A stretch of DNA of 64,000 nt, taken from positions 399,588 to 463,587 of the forward strand of contig NZ_HE998567.1 of the NCBI RefSeq assembly GCF_000327285.1, read 5' to 3'. The notes beneath the pieces were generated by a model. The model was given only the letters and a program-made list of their open reading frames with translations. It was not told where the DNA came from and did not search any database. Numbering within the stretch: the stretch's first letter is position 1; each line of letters begins with the position of its first letter. Source of the stretch: Holdemania massiliensis AP2 (lineage in GTDB: Bacteria; Bacillota_I; Bacilli_A; Erysipelotrichales; Erysipelotrichaceae). The position numbers and the translations under genes are program-made. Below, piece by piece: positions 7,652-16,977 of the stretch.

Positions 7652-8266
7652 ATGTATTTTAAGGAAAATCTGAGATATCTCAGAAAAAAGTATCATATTA
7701 CACAGAATGACCTGGCAGAAAAATTCGGTTATAAATCATTTACAACCATTCAGAAATGGGAAGACGGCACTTCGATGCCGAAGATGAGCATCCTGCAGCA
7801 GCTGGCGGATTTCTTCAATCTGACGATTGAGCGGCTGATCAATCAGGATCTGACGCGCGATGAAATGTCCGGCGTGCGGGTGCCGGTTTTGGGCAGTGTC
7901 AAAGCGGGATATGATCACTTTGCGGAACAGATCGTTGAAGATTACGAATGGGTCAGTCCGGATGAAGCGAGGGGCGGCGAGTATTTTTATCTGGACGTTG
8001 TCGGGGATTCGATGAAGAATGCCCGGATTGAGGAAGGCGACCGCGTTTATATCCACCGGCAGAATTCTGTCGATAACGGTCAGATCGCGGTGGTGCTGCT
8101 GGAAAATGATGAAGTGACGCTGAAGCGGGTCTTTTATAAAGACGGAGATATGATTCTGCAGCCGGAAAATGACGCGTATGAACCGATTGTCGTACCGTTA
8201 AAGGACGTCATGGACCGCAGAGTACAGATTTTGGGCCGGCTGGTGCACAATAAAATCCGCTATTGA
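7652..8266 (+). CDS. XRE-type LexA-like self-cleaving repressor (S24 family)
   Basis: This 204-residue regulator joins an N-terminal XRE helix-turn-helix (about residues 5-60, DLAEKFGYKSFTTIQKWEDG) to a C-terminal S24 peptidase domain. The cleavage site is A85-G86 in GSVKAGYD. The nucleophile is S120 in VVGDSM and the general base is K158 in EVTLKRV, with the same Ser-Lys spacing as LexA. Such proteins cut themselves when RecA filaments form, releasing SOS promoters. The start at 7652 is chosen over a GTG at 7640 because AAGGTGG then sits at proper distance. Divergence from SRAP implies it controls that operon and itself. The DNA-binding domain is phage-repressor-like, not the LexA winged helix. 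Confidence 0.9.
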   Translation: MYFKENLRYLRKKYHITQNDLAEKFGYKSFTTIQKWEDGTSMPKMSILQQLADFFNLTIERLINQDLTRDEMSGVRVPVLGSVKAGYDHFAEQIVEDYEWVSPDEARGGEYFYLDVVGDSMKNARIEEGDRVYIHRQNSVDNGQIAVVLLENDEVTLKRVFYKDGDMILQPENDAYEPIVVPLKDVMDRRVQILGRLVHNKIRY

Positions 8267-8295
8267 GGAATGGGAAAAGCCAAGAGGCAAACATG

Positions 8296-8335
8296 AAGAT
8301 CGTTCGGTTCTGGATGAACTGGGCGGTCTTTTCAA
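8296..8335 (+). terminator. Terminator after the LexA-like gene
   Basis: AAGATCG (from 8296) pairs with CGGTCTT, extended by GGTTC/GAAC, and a T-rich end follows. It isolates glpK from the repressor gene. Confidence 0.6.
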
Positions 8336-8346
8336 TTGAGCTTGTG

Positions 8347-9900
<1,554 letters not shown>

Positions 9901-9931
9901 TCACTCAGAAAAAGGAGCGTATTAAATATTT

Positions 9932-10558
9932 ATGGTGCTGAATCAGGAAGGTTTCAATCAATGGGCGGCGAATTATGATCAAAGTGTCGCACAGTCCCAA
10001 CAGGAACAAAGCTATCCGTTTGCCGGCTATGATGAGGTTCTTGCGAGGATTGAAAAGCGGATTGCGGCGCATCCCGGAGCCTTGGTCTTGGACGCGGGTT
10101 TTGGTACCGGCGTTCTGACCGAACGTCTGGCTAGAGCCGGCGCTGTGCTCAGCGGATTTGATTTTGCTTCAGCCATGGTCGATTCAGTTAAGAAAAAACT
10201 GCCGCAGGCTCAGCTGTTTATTCATGATTTCAACGATGGCTGGCCGGCCGTTCTGGCCGAAGATCAGTTTGATTTCATTGTGTCTACTTACGCGCTGCAC
10301 CATTGCGGCATGGCGGATCAGATCGACTGGATTCAGGCAATGACTGCGCATCTGAAACCGCAGGGACAGGTTCTGATTGGCGATATTGCCTTTGAGAATG
10401 AGGAAGCGTACAAGCTTTGCCGCAGGCAGGCGGCCTCACGGTGGGATGCGGAGGAAACGTATCTGACACGTGAGCAGCTTCAGTCCATTTTCGGCGGTCA
10501 GTTTACATGGGAGCGCTGTTCTTTCTGCGCGGCTTTGATGATCTTCAAAGCTTGTTAA
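9932..10558 (+). CDS. Class I SAM-dependent methyltransferase
   Basis: This 208-residue Rossmann-fold methyltransferase has motif I VLDAGFGTGVLTERLA at about residue 50. Motif II is LSGFDFASAMV, and the motif IV region is DFIVSTYALHH. The N-terminus FNQWAANYDQSVAQSQ resembles the small-molecule methyltransferases annotated as YrrT or SmtA-like in Firmicutes. The substrate is not identifiable. The ribosome binding site AAAGGAGCG is about 15 bases from the ATG, a little long. It follows glpK by 31 bases, so it may be cotranscribed. Confidence 0.85.
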   Translation: MVLNQEGFNQWAANYDQSVAQSQQEQSYPFAGYDEVLARIEKRIAAHPGALVLDAGFGTGVLTERLARAGAVLSGFDFASAMVDSVKKKLPQAQLFIHDFNDGWPAVLAEDQFDFIVSTYALHHCGMADQIDWIQAMTAHLKPQGQVLIGDIAFENEEAYKLCRRQAASRWDAEETYLTREQLQSIFGGQFTWERCSFCAALMIFKAC

Positions 10559-10603
10559 GTGTTTAATTGAAATCGGAAATAGCTAAGAAAAGGGGGTAAG
10601 GTT

Positions 10604-11266
10604 ATGCAGGCATTCATCTTTGATATGGACGGGGTTATTATCGACAGTGAAAAGGTGTATGAACAGGCCGATCAGAAGTGGTTTGCGGAAAACGGCATTC
10701 AAACCGACCGCATTGCGCTGCGGCAGTGTTTAGGATGTACGGATGATGTTAATTGGGGCATGATCGCGAAGTGGAATCCGGATCGGGATATCCCTGAAAT
10801 TTATCGGCAATATCGTGAATTCTGCAAGGAGATCCGAGTGAATTACCGTCAAATTTACCGACCGTACGTACAGACGCTGATCGATCAATGTCATCAATAT
10901 GGAATCCAGACAGCGCTGGCTTCCAGTTCGCCGATGGACAACATTCTGACGGTCATCCGCGACTGCGGCCTAGAGAATCAGTTTGATTTGATCGTCAGCG
11001 GCCGGGATCTGCCGCAAAGCAAACCCGATCCGGCGATCTTTCTGCAATGTGCCAAGCAGCTGGGCATAGTTCCGGCAGCGTGCGTGGTGATTGAAGATTC
11101 GTATAACGGCGTAACGGCCGGCAAACGCGCCGGTATGACGGTCATCGGTTTAGATGATCCGTATTTTGGTCAGGATCTGAGCGAAGCGGATGTTCGCGTT
11201 GAGGTCTTGGAACAGATCGAAATCACAGCTCAGGGTTTCGGCATCAAGGCCAGGGCTGCGTTATGA
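10604..11266 (+). CDS. HAD-superfamily phosphatase, beta-phosphoglucomutase-like
   Basis: This 220-residue HAD hydrolase has FDMDGVIIDSE at the N-terminus with nucleophile D8 (DxD motif). ALASSSP is motif II, SKPDP is motif III with the lysine, and VVIEDSYNGVTAGKRAGM is motif IV. The helical cap between residues 15 and 85 makes it a subfamily IA member, the group of beta-phosphoglucomutases and sugar phosphatases. It follows AGGGGGTAAGG and overlaps the next gene by four bases (ATGA), so translation is coupled with the histidine phosphatase. The natural substrate cannot be read from sequence. Confidence 0.88.
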   Translation: MQAFIFDMDGVIIDSEKVYEQADQKWFAENGIQTDRIALRQCLGCTDDVNWGMIAKWNPDRDIPEIYRQYREFCKEIRVNYRQIYRPYVQTLIDQCHQYGIQTALASSSPMDNILTVIRDCGLENQFDLIVSGRDLPQSKPDPAIFLQCAKQLGIVPAACVVIEDSYNGVTAGKRAGMTVIGLDDPYFGQDLSEADVRVEVLEQIEITAQGFGIKARAAL

Positions 11267-11802
11267 AATTATTGTTCGTGCGCCATGGTCATCCGGATTA
11301 TTCTGAGCCCAAAGCGCTGGGATATCCGGGCTTCGGCAATGATCTGGCGCCTTTGGATGTATTAGGCCGGACACAGGCTGAACAGGCAGCACAGGATCCG
11401 CGGCTGAGACAGGGGCAGCTGATCGTCGCTTCCCCATTTACGCGCGCTCTTCAAACGGCGGCGATTCTTTCCCGCCGACTGGATCTGGATCTGCGCGTAG
11501 AAGTGGGACTGCATGAATGGCTGCCGGATCTAACCTATACGTATACGCAGATTGAAACGGTCGAGCAGGCCAGAGCGGAATTTGACGCCGTGCACGGCAT
11601 TGCCGAGGCAGAAAGAAAAGGACAATGGGAAACGTGGGAACAGATGCGTTTCCGTGCGGAACGGGCACTGGCGCGCTATGCTGGTTATGAATGCCTGATC
11701 GTGGTCTGTCACGGACTTTTGATGCAGTGCTTTGTGGAGGAAAAAAAGATTCCCAACGGCGGGTTTTTTGAGGTACAATGGATGCCTGGACACACGCGTT
11801 GA
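11263..11802 (+). CDS. Histidine phosphatase family protein
   Basis: This 179-residue protein of the phosphoglycerate mutase-like superfamily starts MKLLFVRHGHPDYS. RHG carries the phosphorylated histidine. ASPFTRALQTAAIL is the second arginine motif, a glutamate lies in VGLHEWLPD, and the second catalytic histidine is in IVVCHGLLM. Members dephosphorylate small molecules, for example alpha-ribazole phosphate or sugar phosphates. It overlaps the HAD gene upstream by four bases and is followed after 15 bases by a P-loop kinase, so three small phosphoryl-transfer proteins form one unit. Confidence 0.88.
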   Translation: MKLLFVRHGHPDYSEPKALGYPGFGNDLAPLDVLGRTQAEQAAQDPRLRQGQLIVASPFTRALQTAAILSRRLDLDLRVEVGLHEWLPDLTYTYTQIETVEQARAEFDAVHGIAEAERKGQWETWEQMRFRAERALARYAGYECLIVVCHGLLMQCFVEEKKIPNGGFFEVQWMPGHTR

Positions 11803-11817
11803 GGGGAGGCGCAAAGC

Positions 11818-12327
11818 ATGGAACGAATTTGTATTATCGGCTGTCCCGGCAGCGGCAAGAGTACGCTGGCATCCCGATTAGCCGCCGCCACAAACATCCC
11901 GGCGATTCATCTGGATCAGCTGTTCTGGAAAGAGAACTGGGTTCAGCGTACCGACGAAGAATTCGATGAGCTGTTAGCCGAGGCTTTAACACAGCCCCGC
12001 TGGATCATGGACGGCAACTTCGCCCGTACCCTGCCGCTGCGGTTGGGCTTTGCGGATACGCTGATCGTTTATGATCTGCCCAAATGGCGCAGTGTCGCCG
12101 GCTATTTTCAACGGCTGCGGCGCTATCGCGGAAGCACCCGTCCTGACATGACGGAGGGCTGTGCGGAAAAGCTCGATTGGGAATTTGTAGGCTACATCTT
12201 AAAATTTAAAAGACCGGATCTGACGGCTTTGCGGCGGGAATTTCCGCAGCTGACGATACTTCGGCTGCACTCGCACCGCCAGGCAGAAAGCTGGCTGGCG
12301 CAGCTGGAAAAACAGTTTAAATCGTAA
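11818..12327 (+). CDS. P-loop NTPase, FlaR/topology-modulation-protein-like
   Basis: This 169-residue nucleotide-binding protein begins with Walker A CIIGCPGSGKSTLASRLA. IPAIHLDQLFWKENWV, RWIMDGNFARTLPLRL and IVYDLPKWRSV match the adenylate-kinase-like family historically named DNA topology modulation protein FlaR. The true role is unknown; a small-molecule kinase is likelier than a DNA role. The start uses GAGGGGAGGC immediately upstream. It is the last gene of the HAD/phosphatase unit or shares it with the acetyltransferase 59 bases downstream. Confidence 0.82.
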   Translation: MERICIIGCPGSGKSTLASRLAAATNIPAIHLDQLFWKENWVQRTDEEFDELLAEALTQPRWIMDGNFARTLPLRLGFADTLIVYDLPKWRSVAGYFQRLRRYRGSTRPDMTEGCAEKLDWEFVGYILKFKRPDLTALRREFPQLTILRLHSHRQAESWLAQLEKQFKS

Positions 12328-12386
12328 TAGCGACAGCCTCAGTCAAGGATTTTGAAAGTTTGTCAGAAAGAAAGAGGGTGAATATA

Positions 12387-12908
12387 ATGCTTGAACTACG
12401 TCCATTGACAACCGCAGACGGCGAAGCAGCCTATATGTTTCTGCAGGCTTTCGCGCCGGATGAAAACGGATTTGAAAATCCCTATCGCGGCTGTTCAAAA
12501 GAAACCTTTTTAACCCAGGAGCTGCCGTTGATTTTAGATCATGCTCAAGGGCGGAATCTGAAAGAAAATTATGTTCCGGAAACCTGGTATTTTCTGTGGG
12601 ACGACGATCAGATGGTCGGTCTGTTTCGGATTCGGCATTATCTGACGGAAGCGTTGGCCCAGGGGGCAGGCCATATCGGTTACGGCATTCATCCGGATCA
12701 CCGCGGCAAGGGCTACGCGACGCGCGGTTTGGCGCTGGCCGTCGAAGAAGCGGCGAAACTGATTCCGGAGGATGAAGTCTATCTGTCCTGTCACAAGGAT
12801 AATCCGGCTTCGCTCAGGGTGCAGCTTAAAAACCATGCGCGGATCGATCATGAGGATGAAGTGGAATATTATACGCGGATTCCGCTGCCGAAACACCTGC
12901 ATCGTTAA
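12387..12908 (+). CDS. GNAT-family N-acetyltransferase
   Basis: This 173-residue acetyltransferase begins MLELRPLTTADGEAAYMFLQ. The acetyl-CoA loop is HIGYGIHPDHRGKGYATRGL (HRGKGYA), the clearest motif. The closing half VYLSCHKDNPASLRVQLKNHA is also typical of the Rim-like or YkkB-like GNAT branch. The ATG at 12387 follows AGAGGGTG; an extension upstream to 12360 is less likely. The acceptor is unknown. A strong hairpin terminator follows, ending the unit that started with the HAD gene or glpK. Confidence 0.88.
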   Translation: MLELRPLTTADGEAAYMFLQAFAPDENGFENPYRGCSKETFLTQELPLILDHAQGRNLKENYVPETWYFLWDDDQMVGLFRIRHYLTEALAQGAGHIGYGIHPDHRGKGYATRGLALAVEEAAKLIPEDEVYLSCHKDNPASLRVQLKNHARIDHEDEVEYYTRIPLPKHLHR

Positions 12909-12911
12909 TCT

Positions 12912-12962
12912 AAAAGTCTGGCGGAATCAGAAGAAACACCCTTCTGTCCGCCAGACCTTTTT
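12912..12962. terminator. Terminator between the acetyltransferase and patatin genes
   Basis: GTCTGGCGGA (12916-12925) is perfectly complementary to TCCGCCAGAC (12947-12956) with a 21-base loop and a T run. It lies between convergent genes. Confidence 0.8.
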
Positions 12963-12989
12963 ACGGATTCTTTTTTGGATTTAACGCGG

Positions 12990-14306
12990 TTAGAAATTGT
13001 GATTTAGCTTAAACCAGCGAATCAAAAAGGCGGCAAACCAGCTGACCAGAACCTCCTGCGCCATCATTGGCGCAAGCCAATGCAGCTGCTGAAGCAGGGA
13101 ATTCTGACGGTGCAGCATCTGATCGCAGAGGCTGCGGCATAACAGGATGCGGTCAGCTTTGCCGATCAGCGTCAATAACGACTGCCGGGTTGTCTGTTGA
13201 AGCAAACTCTGATACAAGGAACGCTCAGTCTCCAAAGCTGGACTTCCGGCGCTGAAAAATTTCGCGGCTTCAATAAGAAAGGTTTGCGGATCGAGAAGTG
13301 TCTGAGCCTCTTTTTTCATGAGCTCAGCGGCAAGCTCCATCATCCGGACAAACAGCGTTTCAAACGAATCGCCTGGCGCTTTGAGAATTTTATCCAGCAG
13401 GACGTTCTGCGGCCACAGCGTATCAATAAACGGATGATCGGAGTCATCCAGCTGACATTGAAATAAAGTCAGCTCGCGCACCAGAACTTCGGCCAAAGTT
13501 TGAAGCGAAGGGGTCAGGGGAGTAAAGACATACCGCTCACCGATCCGTTGGCCGAGAAATTTCTGCGCGTCAAGCACGCCCAGCTCACGGTTGCGTTTCA
13601 GGATCATCGGATCAAAGGATAAAAAGGATCCAAGATCGCGCGACGGGCTGAGAACCTTGACCTGCGGCAGTTTTTCCAGCGTTGGATGAATTGGACTTTG
13701 ATAATGCAGATTGACGGCGATGACCCGTTCCGCTCCCATCCGTAACGCTAAGGCAATCGGCAGGTTGTCCTGATAGCCGCCGTCGATATATTGCTGCCCG
13801 GCGAATTCGTAGACAGGAAAAGCGGGAAAGCAGGAAGCTGAAGCAATCAGATAATCCTTGATCTGACCTTGGGGAATTTCCTGCTTTGTCAGCTCGACTG
13901 CCTGCAGGGAAGGATAGCGCACCGTGACGAGACCGAAATCAATCGGGGACTGCCGCAGCTTCGGCTCGTCGACTAACCGGGCGATCCTGTCTTTTAACGG
14001 CGTGTTGTCAGCGCCTTTGGCATTGACGTATTTTTTCAGAAATGGCGCGATTTTCTGTTTGTTCTCCATGATCGCGCTGAGCTCCAGATCCATTCCGTCC
14101 TTTATCACATCATCAATCCGCAGATTTTCCCATAAGTCGAGAGCCGCCTGGTAGTCCTGCTGGACAATCAGCGCGCCGTTTAAGGCTCCGATGGAGGTGC
14201 CGGTTACGATATCCGGCGTCATGCCGGCTGCCCGAAAGGTCTGCCACACCCCGATTTCATAGGCTCCCCGTGAACCGCCTCCGCATAACACCCATGCTGT
14301 TTTCAT
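12990..14306 (-). CDS. Patatin-like phospholipase family protein
   Basis: This 438-residue lipid acyl hydrolase has the patatin Ser-Asp dyad. The oxyanion loop is CGGGSRGAY (8-16), the nucleophile S38 is in GTSIG, and D175 is in IDGGYQ. The fold covers roughly residues 1-280 and a helical C-terminal region of unknown role follows. There is no signal peptide, so it acts in the cytoplasm or at the inner membrane face. An in-frame extension of 37 residues upstream is rejected because AAAAGGAG stands directly before the ATG at 14306. It is transcribed alone, with a TATAAT-like sequence about 40 bases upstream. Confidence 0.9.
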   Translation of the reverse strand: MKTAWVLCGGGSRGAYEIGVWQTFRAAGMTPDIVTGTSIGALNGALIVQQDYQAALDLWENLRIDDVIKDGMDLELSAIMENKQKIAPFLKKYVNAKGADNTPLKDRIARLVDEPKLRQSPIDFGLVTVRYPSLQAVELTKQEIPQGQIKDYLIASASCFPAFPVYEFAGQQYIDGGYQDNLPIALALRMGAERVIAVNLHYQSPIHPTLEKLPQVKVLSPSRDLGSFLSFDPMILKRNRELGVLDAQKFLGQRIGERYVFTPLTPSLQTLAEVLVRELTLFQCQLDDSDHPFIDTLWPQNVLLDKILKAPGDSFETLFVRMMELAAELMKKEAQTLLDPQTFLIEAAKFFSAGSPALETERSLYQSLLQQTTRQSLLTLIGKADRILLCRSLCDQMLHRQNSLLQQLHWLAPMMAQEVLVSWFAAFLIRWFKLNHNF

Positions 14307-14433
14307 CGTTAATCTCCTTTTGATGTTCGATTGTTTTCTCCTGCTATGTATTATATAATAACGGCGCAGGTTTCGATACGCTGAATTGTTCTTTAGATGT
14401 TGAACCCTGAGTTTCATTGAAGGAAAGGAGCGG

Positions 14434-14667
14434 ATGGCGTTGAAATTAATCCATCACGCGGTCTATTTTATCAGCTGCATGGCGATTTATATTGCTTTGT
14501 TCTGGATCGAATGCCAGGTTGTGCCGGTCGTACTTCAGCTGTGTCTGCCATCAGGATGGCTGGGAGTGCAGTGGGCTGCGCTGGGCTTGTTTTTACTGTT
14601 TCCCAATCCGCAGCTGACCTGGATTTTAGGTAATTCGATTTCCCGCCGACTGTCGCCGGGCGCTTGA
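14434..14667 (+). CDS. Small two-helix membrane protein, unknown
   Basis: A 77-residue hydrophobic protein lies just before ftsW. Two membrane segments are visible, at about residues 8-35 (YFISCMAIYIALFWIECQVV) and 43-60 (LGVQWAALGLFLLFP). I do not recognise the family. AAAGGAG sits only three bases before the ATG but nine bases before an in-frame TTG at 14440, so the TTG may be the real start (75 residues). Context suggests a link to cell division or the envelope, but nothing shows it. The gene ends before an inverted repeat that overlaps the ftsW ribosome binding site. Confidence 0.55.
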   Translation: MALKLIHHAVYFISCMAIYIALFWIECQVVPVVLQLCLPSGWLGVQWAALGLFLLFPNPQLTWILGNSISRRLSPGA

Positions 14668-14676
14668 TTTGACATC

Positions 14677-14725
14677 AAGTTTCACTTTCTTCGTGCATAC
14701 GCTGTACGGGAGGTGAAACTTTTTT
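14677..14725 (+). promoter_or_regulatory. Inverted repeat covering the ftsW ribosome binding site
   Basis: AAGTTTCAC (14677-14685) is exactly complementary to GTGAAACTT (14713-14721). The stem can extend inward by pairing TTTCT with GGGAG, which contains the Shine-Dalgarno bases. Six Ts follow immediately and run into the ATG. The element can act as an intrinsic terminator, a translation switch, or both. Confidence 0.5.
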
Positions 14726-15805
14726 ATGTTCCATCGAAAAAACAGGCTGCTTTTGATCGAAGTGCTGACGCTGGTAGCCGCCGGGTTGATCATGATCGCC
14801 TCCAGCTCGGTGTACTGGGCGGAGTTTAAATATCACAATCCCTGGTATTTTGTGCAGCGTCAGGCGTTATTTGCGGTTTTAGGATTGTTTGCGATGAATC
14901 TGACCAGCCGGCTGAACATTCAGAAGCTGCGGGAAAAACAGAAACCGATTCTGATCGGCTGTTACATCGCTTTGGCGCTGGTGCTGATTCCGGGGCTGGG
15001 CGTGCAGCGCAACGGATCGCGCAGCTGGTTCGGCGTCGGCAGCTTTTTGATCCAGCCCTCTGAGTTTTTCAAGCTAGCGCTGATCTTGTCAGTGTCGGAT
15101 TATCTTGCCAAGAAGGATCGGATCAAGAGTCTGCGCAAAGATTTGCTCGTCCCGTTGTTTCTGACGATGCTGGGGTTTGGCTTAATTTTGCTTCAGCCGG
15201 ATTTCGGCAGCGGTCTGGTCATGGTCTGCAGTATCGTTGTAATTGTTTTGGCAGCCGATGCCCCGTTTAAATATTTCGTGCGGCTGGGCTTATTGGGCGC
15301 GGCGGGATTAACGGCTTTGATCCTGGCTGCCCCTTACCGCATGGCGCGCATCATCTCCTTTCTTGATCCTTGGAAGGATCCGTTAGGCAGCGGGTTTCAG
15401 ATTATTCAGTCGCTGTTTGCGATTGCCCCGGGCGGGTTGTTGGGAGCCGGCTTAAACCGGTCGATGCAGAAGCATTTCTATCTGCCGGAGCCGCAGACTG
15501 ACTTTATCTTTGCGATCACGGCGGAGGAGCTGGGCTGGATCGGCGCGTCGTTAATCATCGTCATTTACCTATTCATCATATTGGAAGGCGTGCGGATCGC
15601 TAAAGGGGCGCATGATCCATTTCTGTGCTATGTTGCGGTCGGGATCATCAGCTTATTTGCGATTCAGGTGATGATCAACCTCGGCGTCGTCGTCGGATTG
15701 TTCCCTGTTACCGGCATCACGCTGCCATTGATGTCCTATGGAGGCAGTTCCTTAGTTATGATTATGGCGTCTTTGGGTATCTTAATGAGTATTGCGAAGG
15801 CATAA
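14726..15805 (+). CDS. ftsW: SEDS peptidoglycan polymerase, FtsW type
   Basis: This 359-residue multi-pass membrane protein polymerises lipid II with a partner class B PBP. It has about ten hydrophobic helices. Signature segments are RNGSRSWFGVGSFLIQPSEF, a LQPDFGSGLVM loop (the conserved aspartate), PLGSGFQIIQSLFAIAPGGL, QTDFIFAITAEELGWIG and LPLMSYGGSS. Such residues are shared by FtsW and RodA. Location directly before murG-murB-divIB favours FtsW. The start overlaps the T run of the preceding hairpin, and GGGAGG is its ribosome binding site. It is somewhat shorter than many FtsW proteins but complete. Confidence 0.92.
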   Translation: MFHRKNRLLLIEVLTLVAAGLIMIASSSVYWAEFKYHNPWYFVQRQALFAVLGLFAMNLTSRLNIQKLREKQKPILIGCYIALALVLIPGLGVQRNGSRSWFGVGSFLIQPSEFFKLALILSVSDYLAKKDRIKSLRKDLLVPLFLTMLGFGLILLQPDFGSGLVMVCSIVVIVLAADAPFKYFVRLGLLGAAGLTALILAAPYRMARIISFLDPWKDPLGSGFQIIQSLFAIAPGGLLGAGLNRSMQKHFYLPEPQTDFIFAITAEELGWIGASLIIVIYLFIILEGVRIAKGAHDPFLCYVAVGIISLFAIQVMINLGVVVGLFPVTGITLPLMSYGGSSLVMIMASLGILMSIAKA

Positions 15806-15835
15806 GCGACATGCGGGTGGGCGTGAAGGGGGATG

Positions 15836-15846
15836 TATGCTATAAT
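15836..15846 (+). promoter_or_regulatory. Extended -10 promoter before murG
   Basis: GTATGCTATAAT holds TATAAT at 15841-15846 preceded by a TGN extension. No clear -35 box is seen. It could add transcription of murG and downstream genes independently of ftsW. Confidence 0.5.
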
Positions 15847-15888
15847 AAGGCAGATAAAAAAGAAAACGGAAAAAGGAGTGAAACGCAA

Positions 15889-16962
15889 ATGCGCGTATTA
15901 ATTGCGACCGGCGGTACCGGCGGTCATATTTATCCGGCGCTGGCGCTGGCGGATGCGATGAAGGAAAAAGATCCGAAAACGGAGATTCTGTTTGTCGGTA
16001 CGGCCAACCGGATGGAAGCCACGGAGATTCCCAAGGCGGGCTATCGCTTTGAAGCGATCAAGGCCAAGGGCTTAAATGGTTCAGCGCTGGCCAAGGTGCA
16101 GGCGATCGTTCAGCTGGTTCATGCTTATTTTGCCTGCCGTAAAATTGTCCGGCAATTTCGTCCGGATTATGCGATTGGTTTTGGCAACTATATTAGCGCC
16201 CCGGTCATTCTGGCAGCGCATTTCGCCCATGTGCCGACGATGCTGCATGAACAGAATTCCTATGCCGGTAAGGCCAATCGGTTTCTTGCGCAGTACGCTG
16301 ATAAAATTGTCGGCTGCTATCCTGAGAATCTGCAGCAGTTTCCGGCTTCAAAAACCCGGATTCTCGGCAATCCGCGGGCCAGCGTTGCGGCGCAAGCCCA
16401 GCGGGATCCGCAGGTCGTTCGGCAGCTGGGCTTGGATCCAACAAAACCGTTGATCGTTGTGGTCATGGGTTCGCTGGGCTCGGAAAGCGTCAATGCCGTG
16501 ATGGTTAAAGCCCTGAAGTCAATGGCCGGCAAGGCCTATCAGGTATTGTATGTCACCGGCCGGGCGGCTTATCAACAAGTTCAAAGCCAGGGCCTGGAAT
16601 GCGCAAACATCAAAGTTGTTGAGTATATCGACGGGGTGCGCGTGATGGTCAATGCCGATCTGGCCGTTGTGCGGGGCGGGGCGACCACAGCTGCCGAAAT
16701 CACGGTTTTGGGTCTGCCGGCGATCATTATTCCCAGTCCCTATGTTCCCAATAACCACCAGGTGCTCAACGCCAAAGCGCTGCAGGAGGCAGGGGCAGCG
16801 CTGATGATTGAAGAAAAAGACTTGACAGATGCGGAAATTACCGCAAAAATAGAGGGTGTTATTTTTGATCCGATCCGTTTGGAAGGGATGCGTGCTGCGG
16901 CGAAGCGGTTAGGCCATCCGGATGCAAACGAACAGATTTACAACTGGATTCAACAAGGATAA
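15889..16962 (+). CDS. murG: UDP-GlcNAc:undecaprenyl-PP-MurNAc-pentapeptide GlcNAc transferase
   Basis: This 357-residue GT28 glycosyltransferase makes lipid II at the inner membrane face. The N-terminal glycine loop is ATGGTGGHIYPALALA. HEQNSYAGKANRFLA is the conserved acceptor-side motif, and VVMGSLGSESVN is the start of the C-terminal domain. VVRGGATTAAEI and the PSPYVPNNHQ-NA-L segment form the UDP-GlcNAc site. The start at 15889 is set by AAAAGGAGTG. An in-frame extension upstream would overlap ftsW and is not credible. murB follows after 15 bases. Confidence 0.97.
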   Translation: MRVLIATGGTGGHIYPALALADAMKEKDPKTEILFVGTANRMEATEIPKAGYRFEAIKAKGLNGSALAKVQAIVQLVHAYFACRKIVRQFRPDYAIGFGNYISAPVILAAHFAHVPTMLHEQNSYAGKANRFLAQYADKIVGCYPENLQQFPASKTRILGNPRASVAAQAQRDPQVVRQLGLDPTKPLIVVVMGSLGSESVNAVMVKALKSMAGKAYQVLYVTGRAAYQQVQSQGLECANIKVVEYIDGVRVMVNADLAVVRGGATTAAEITVLGLPAIIIPSPYVPNNHQVLNAKALQEAGAALMIEEKDLTDAEITAKIEGVIFDPIRLEGMRAAAKRLGHPDANEQIYNWIQQG

Positions 16963-16977
16963 AAGGTGATTCTAACG

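Noticed and set aside
15625-15888. Long N-terminal extension of murG
   Set aside because: It would overlap ftsW out of frame; MurG always begins near the ATGGTGGH motif, and AAAAGGAGTG precedes 15889.
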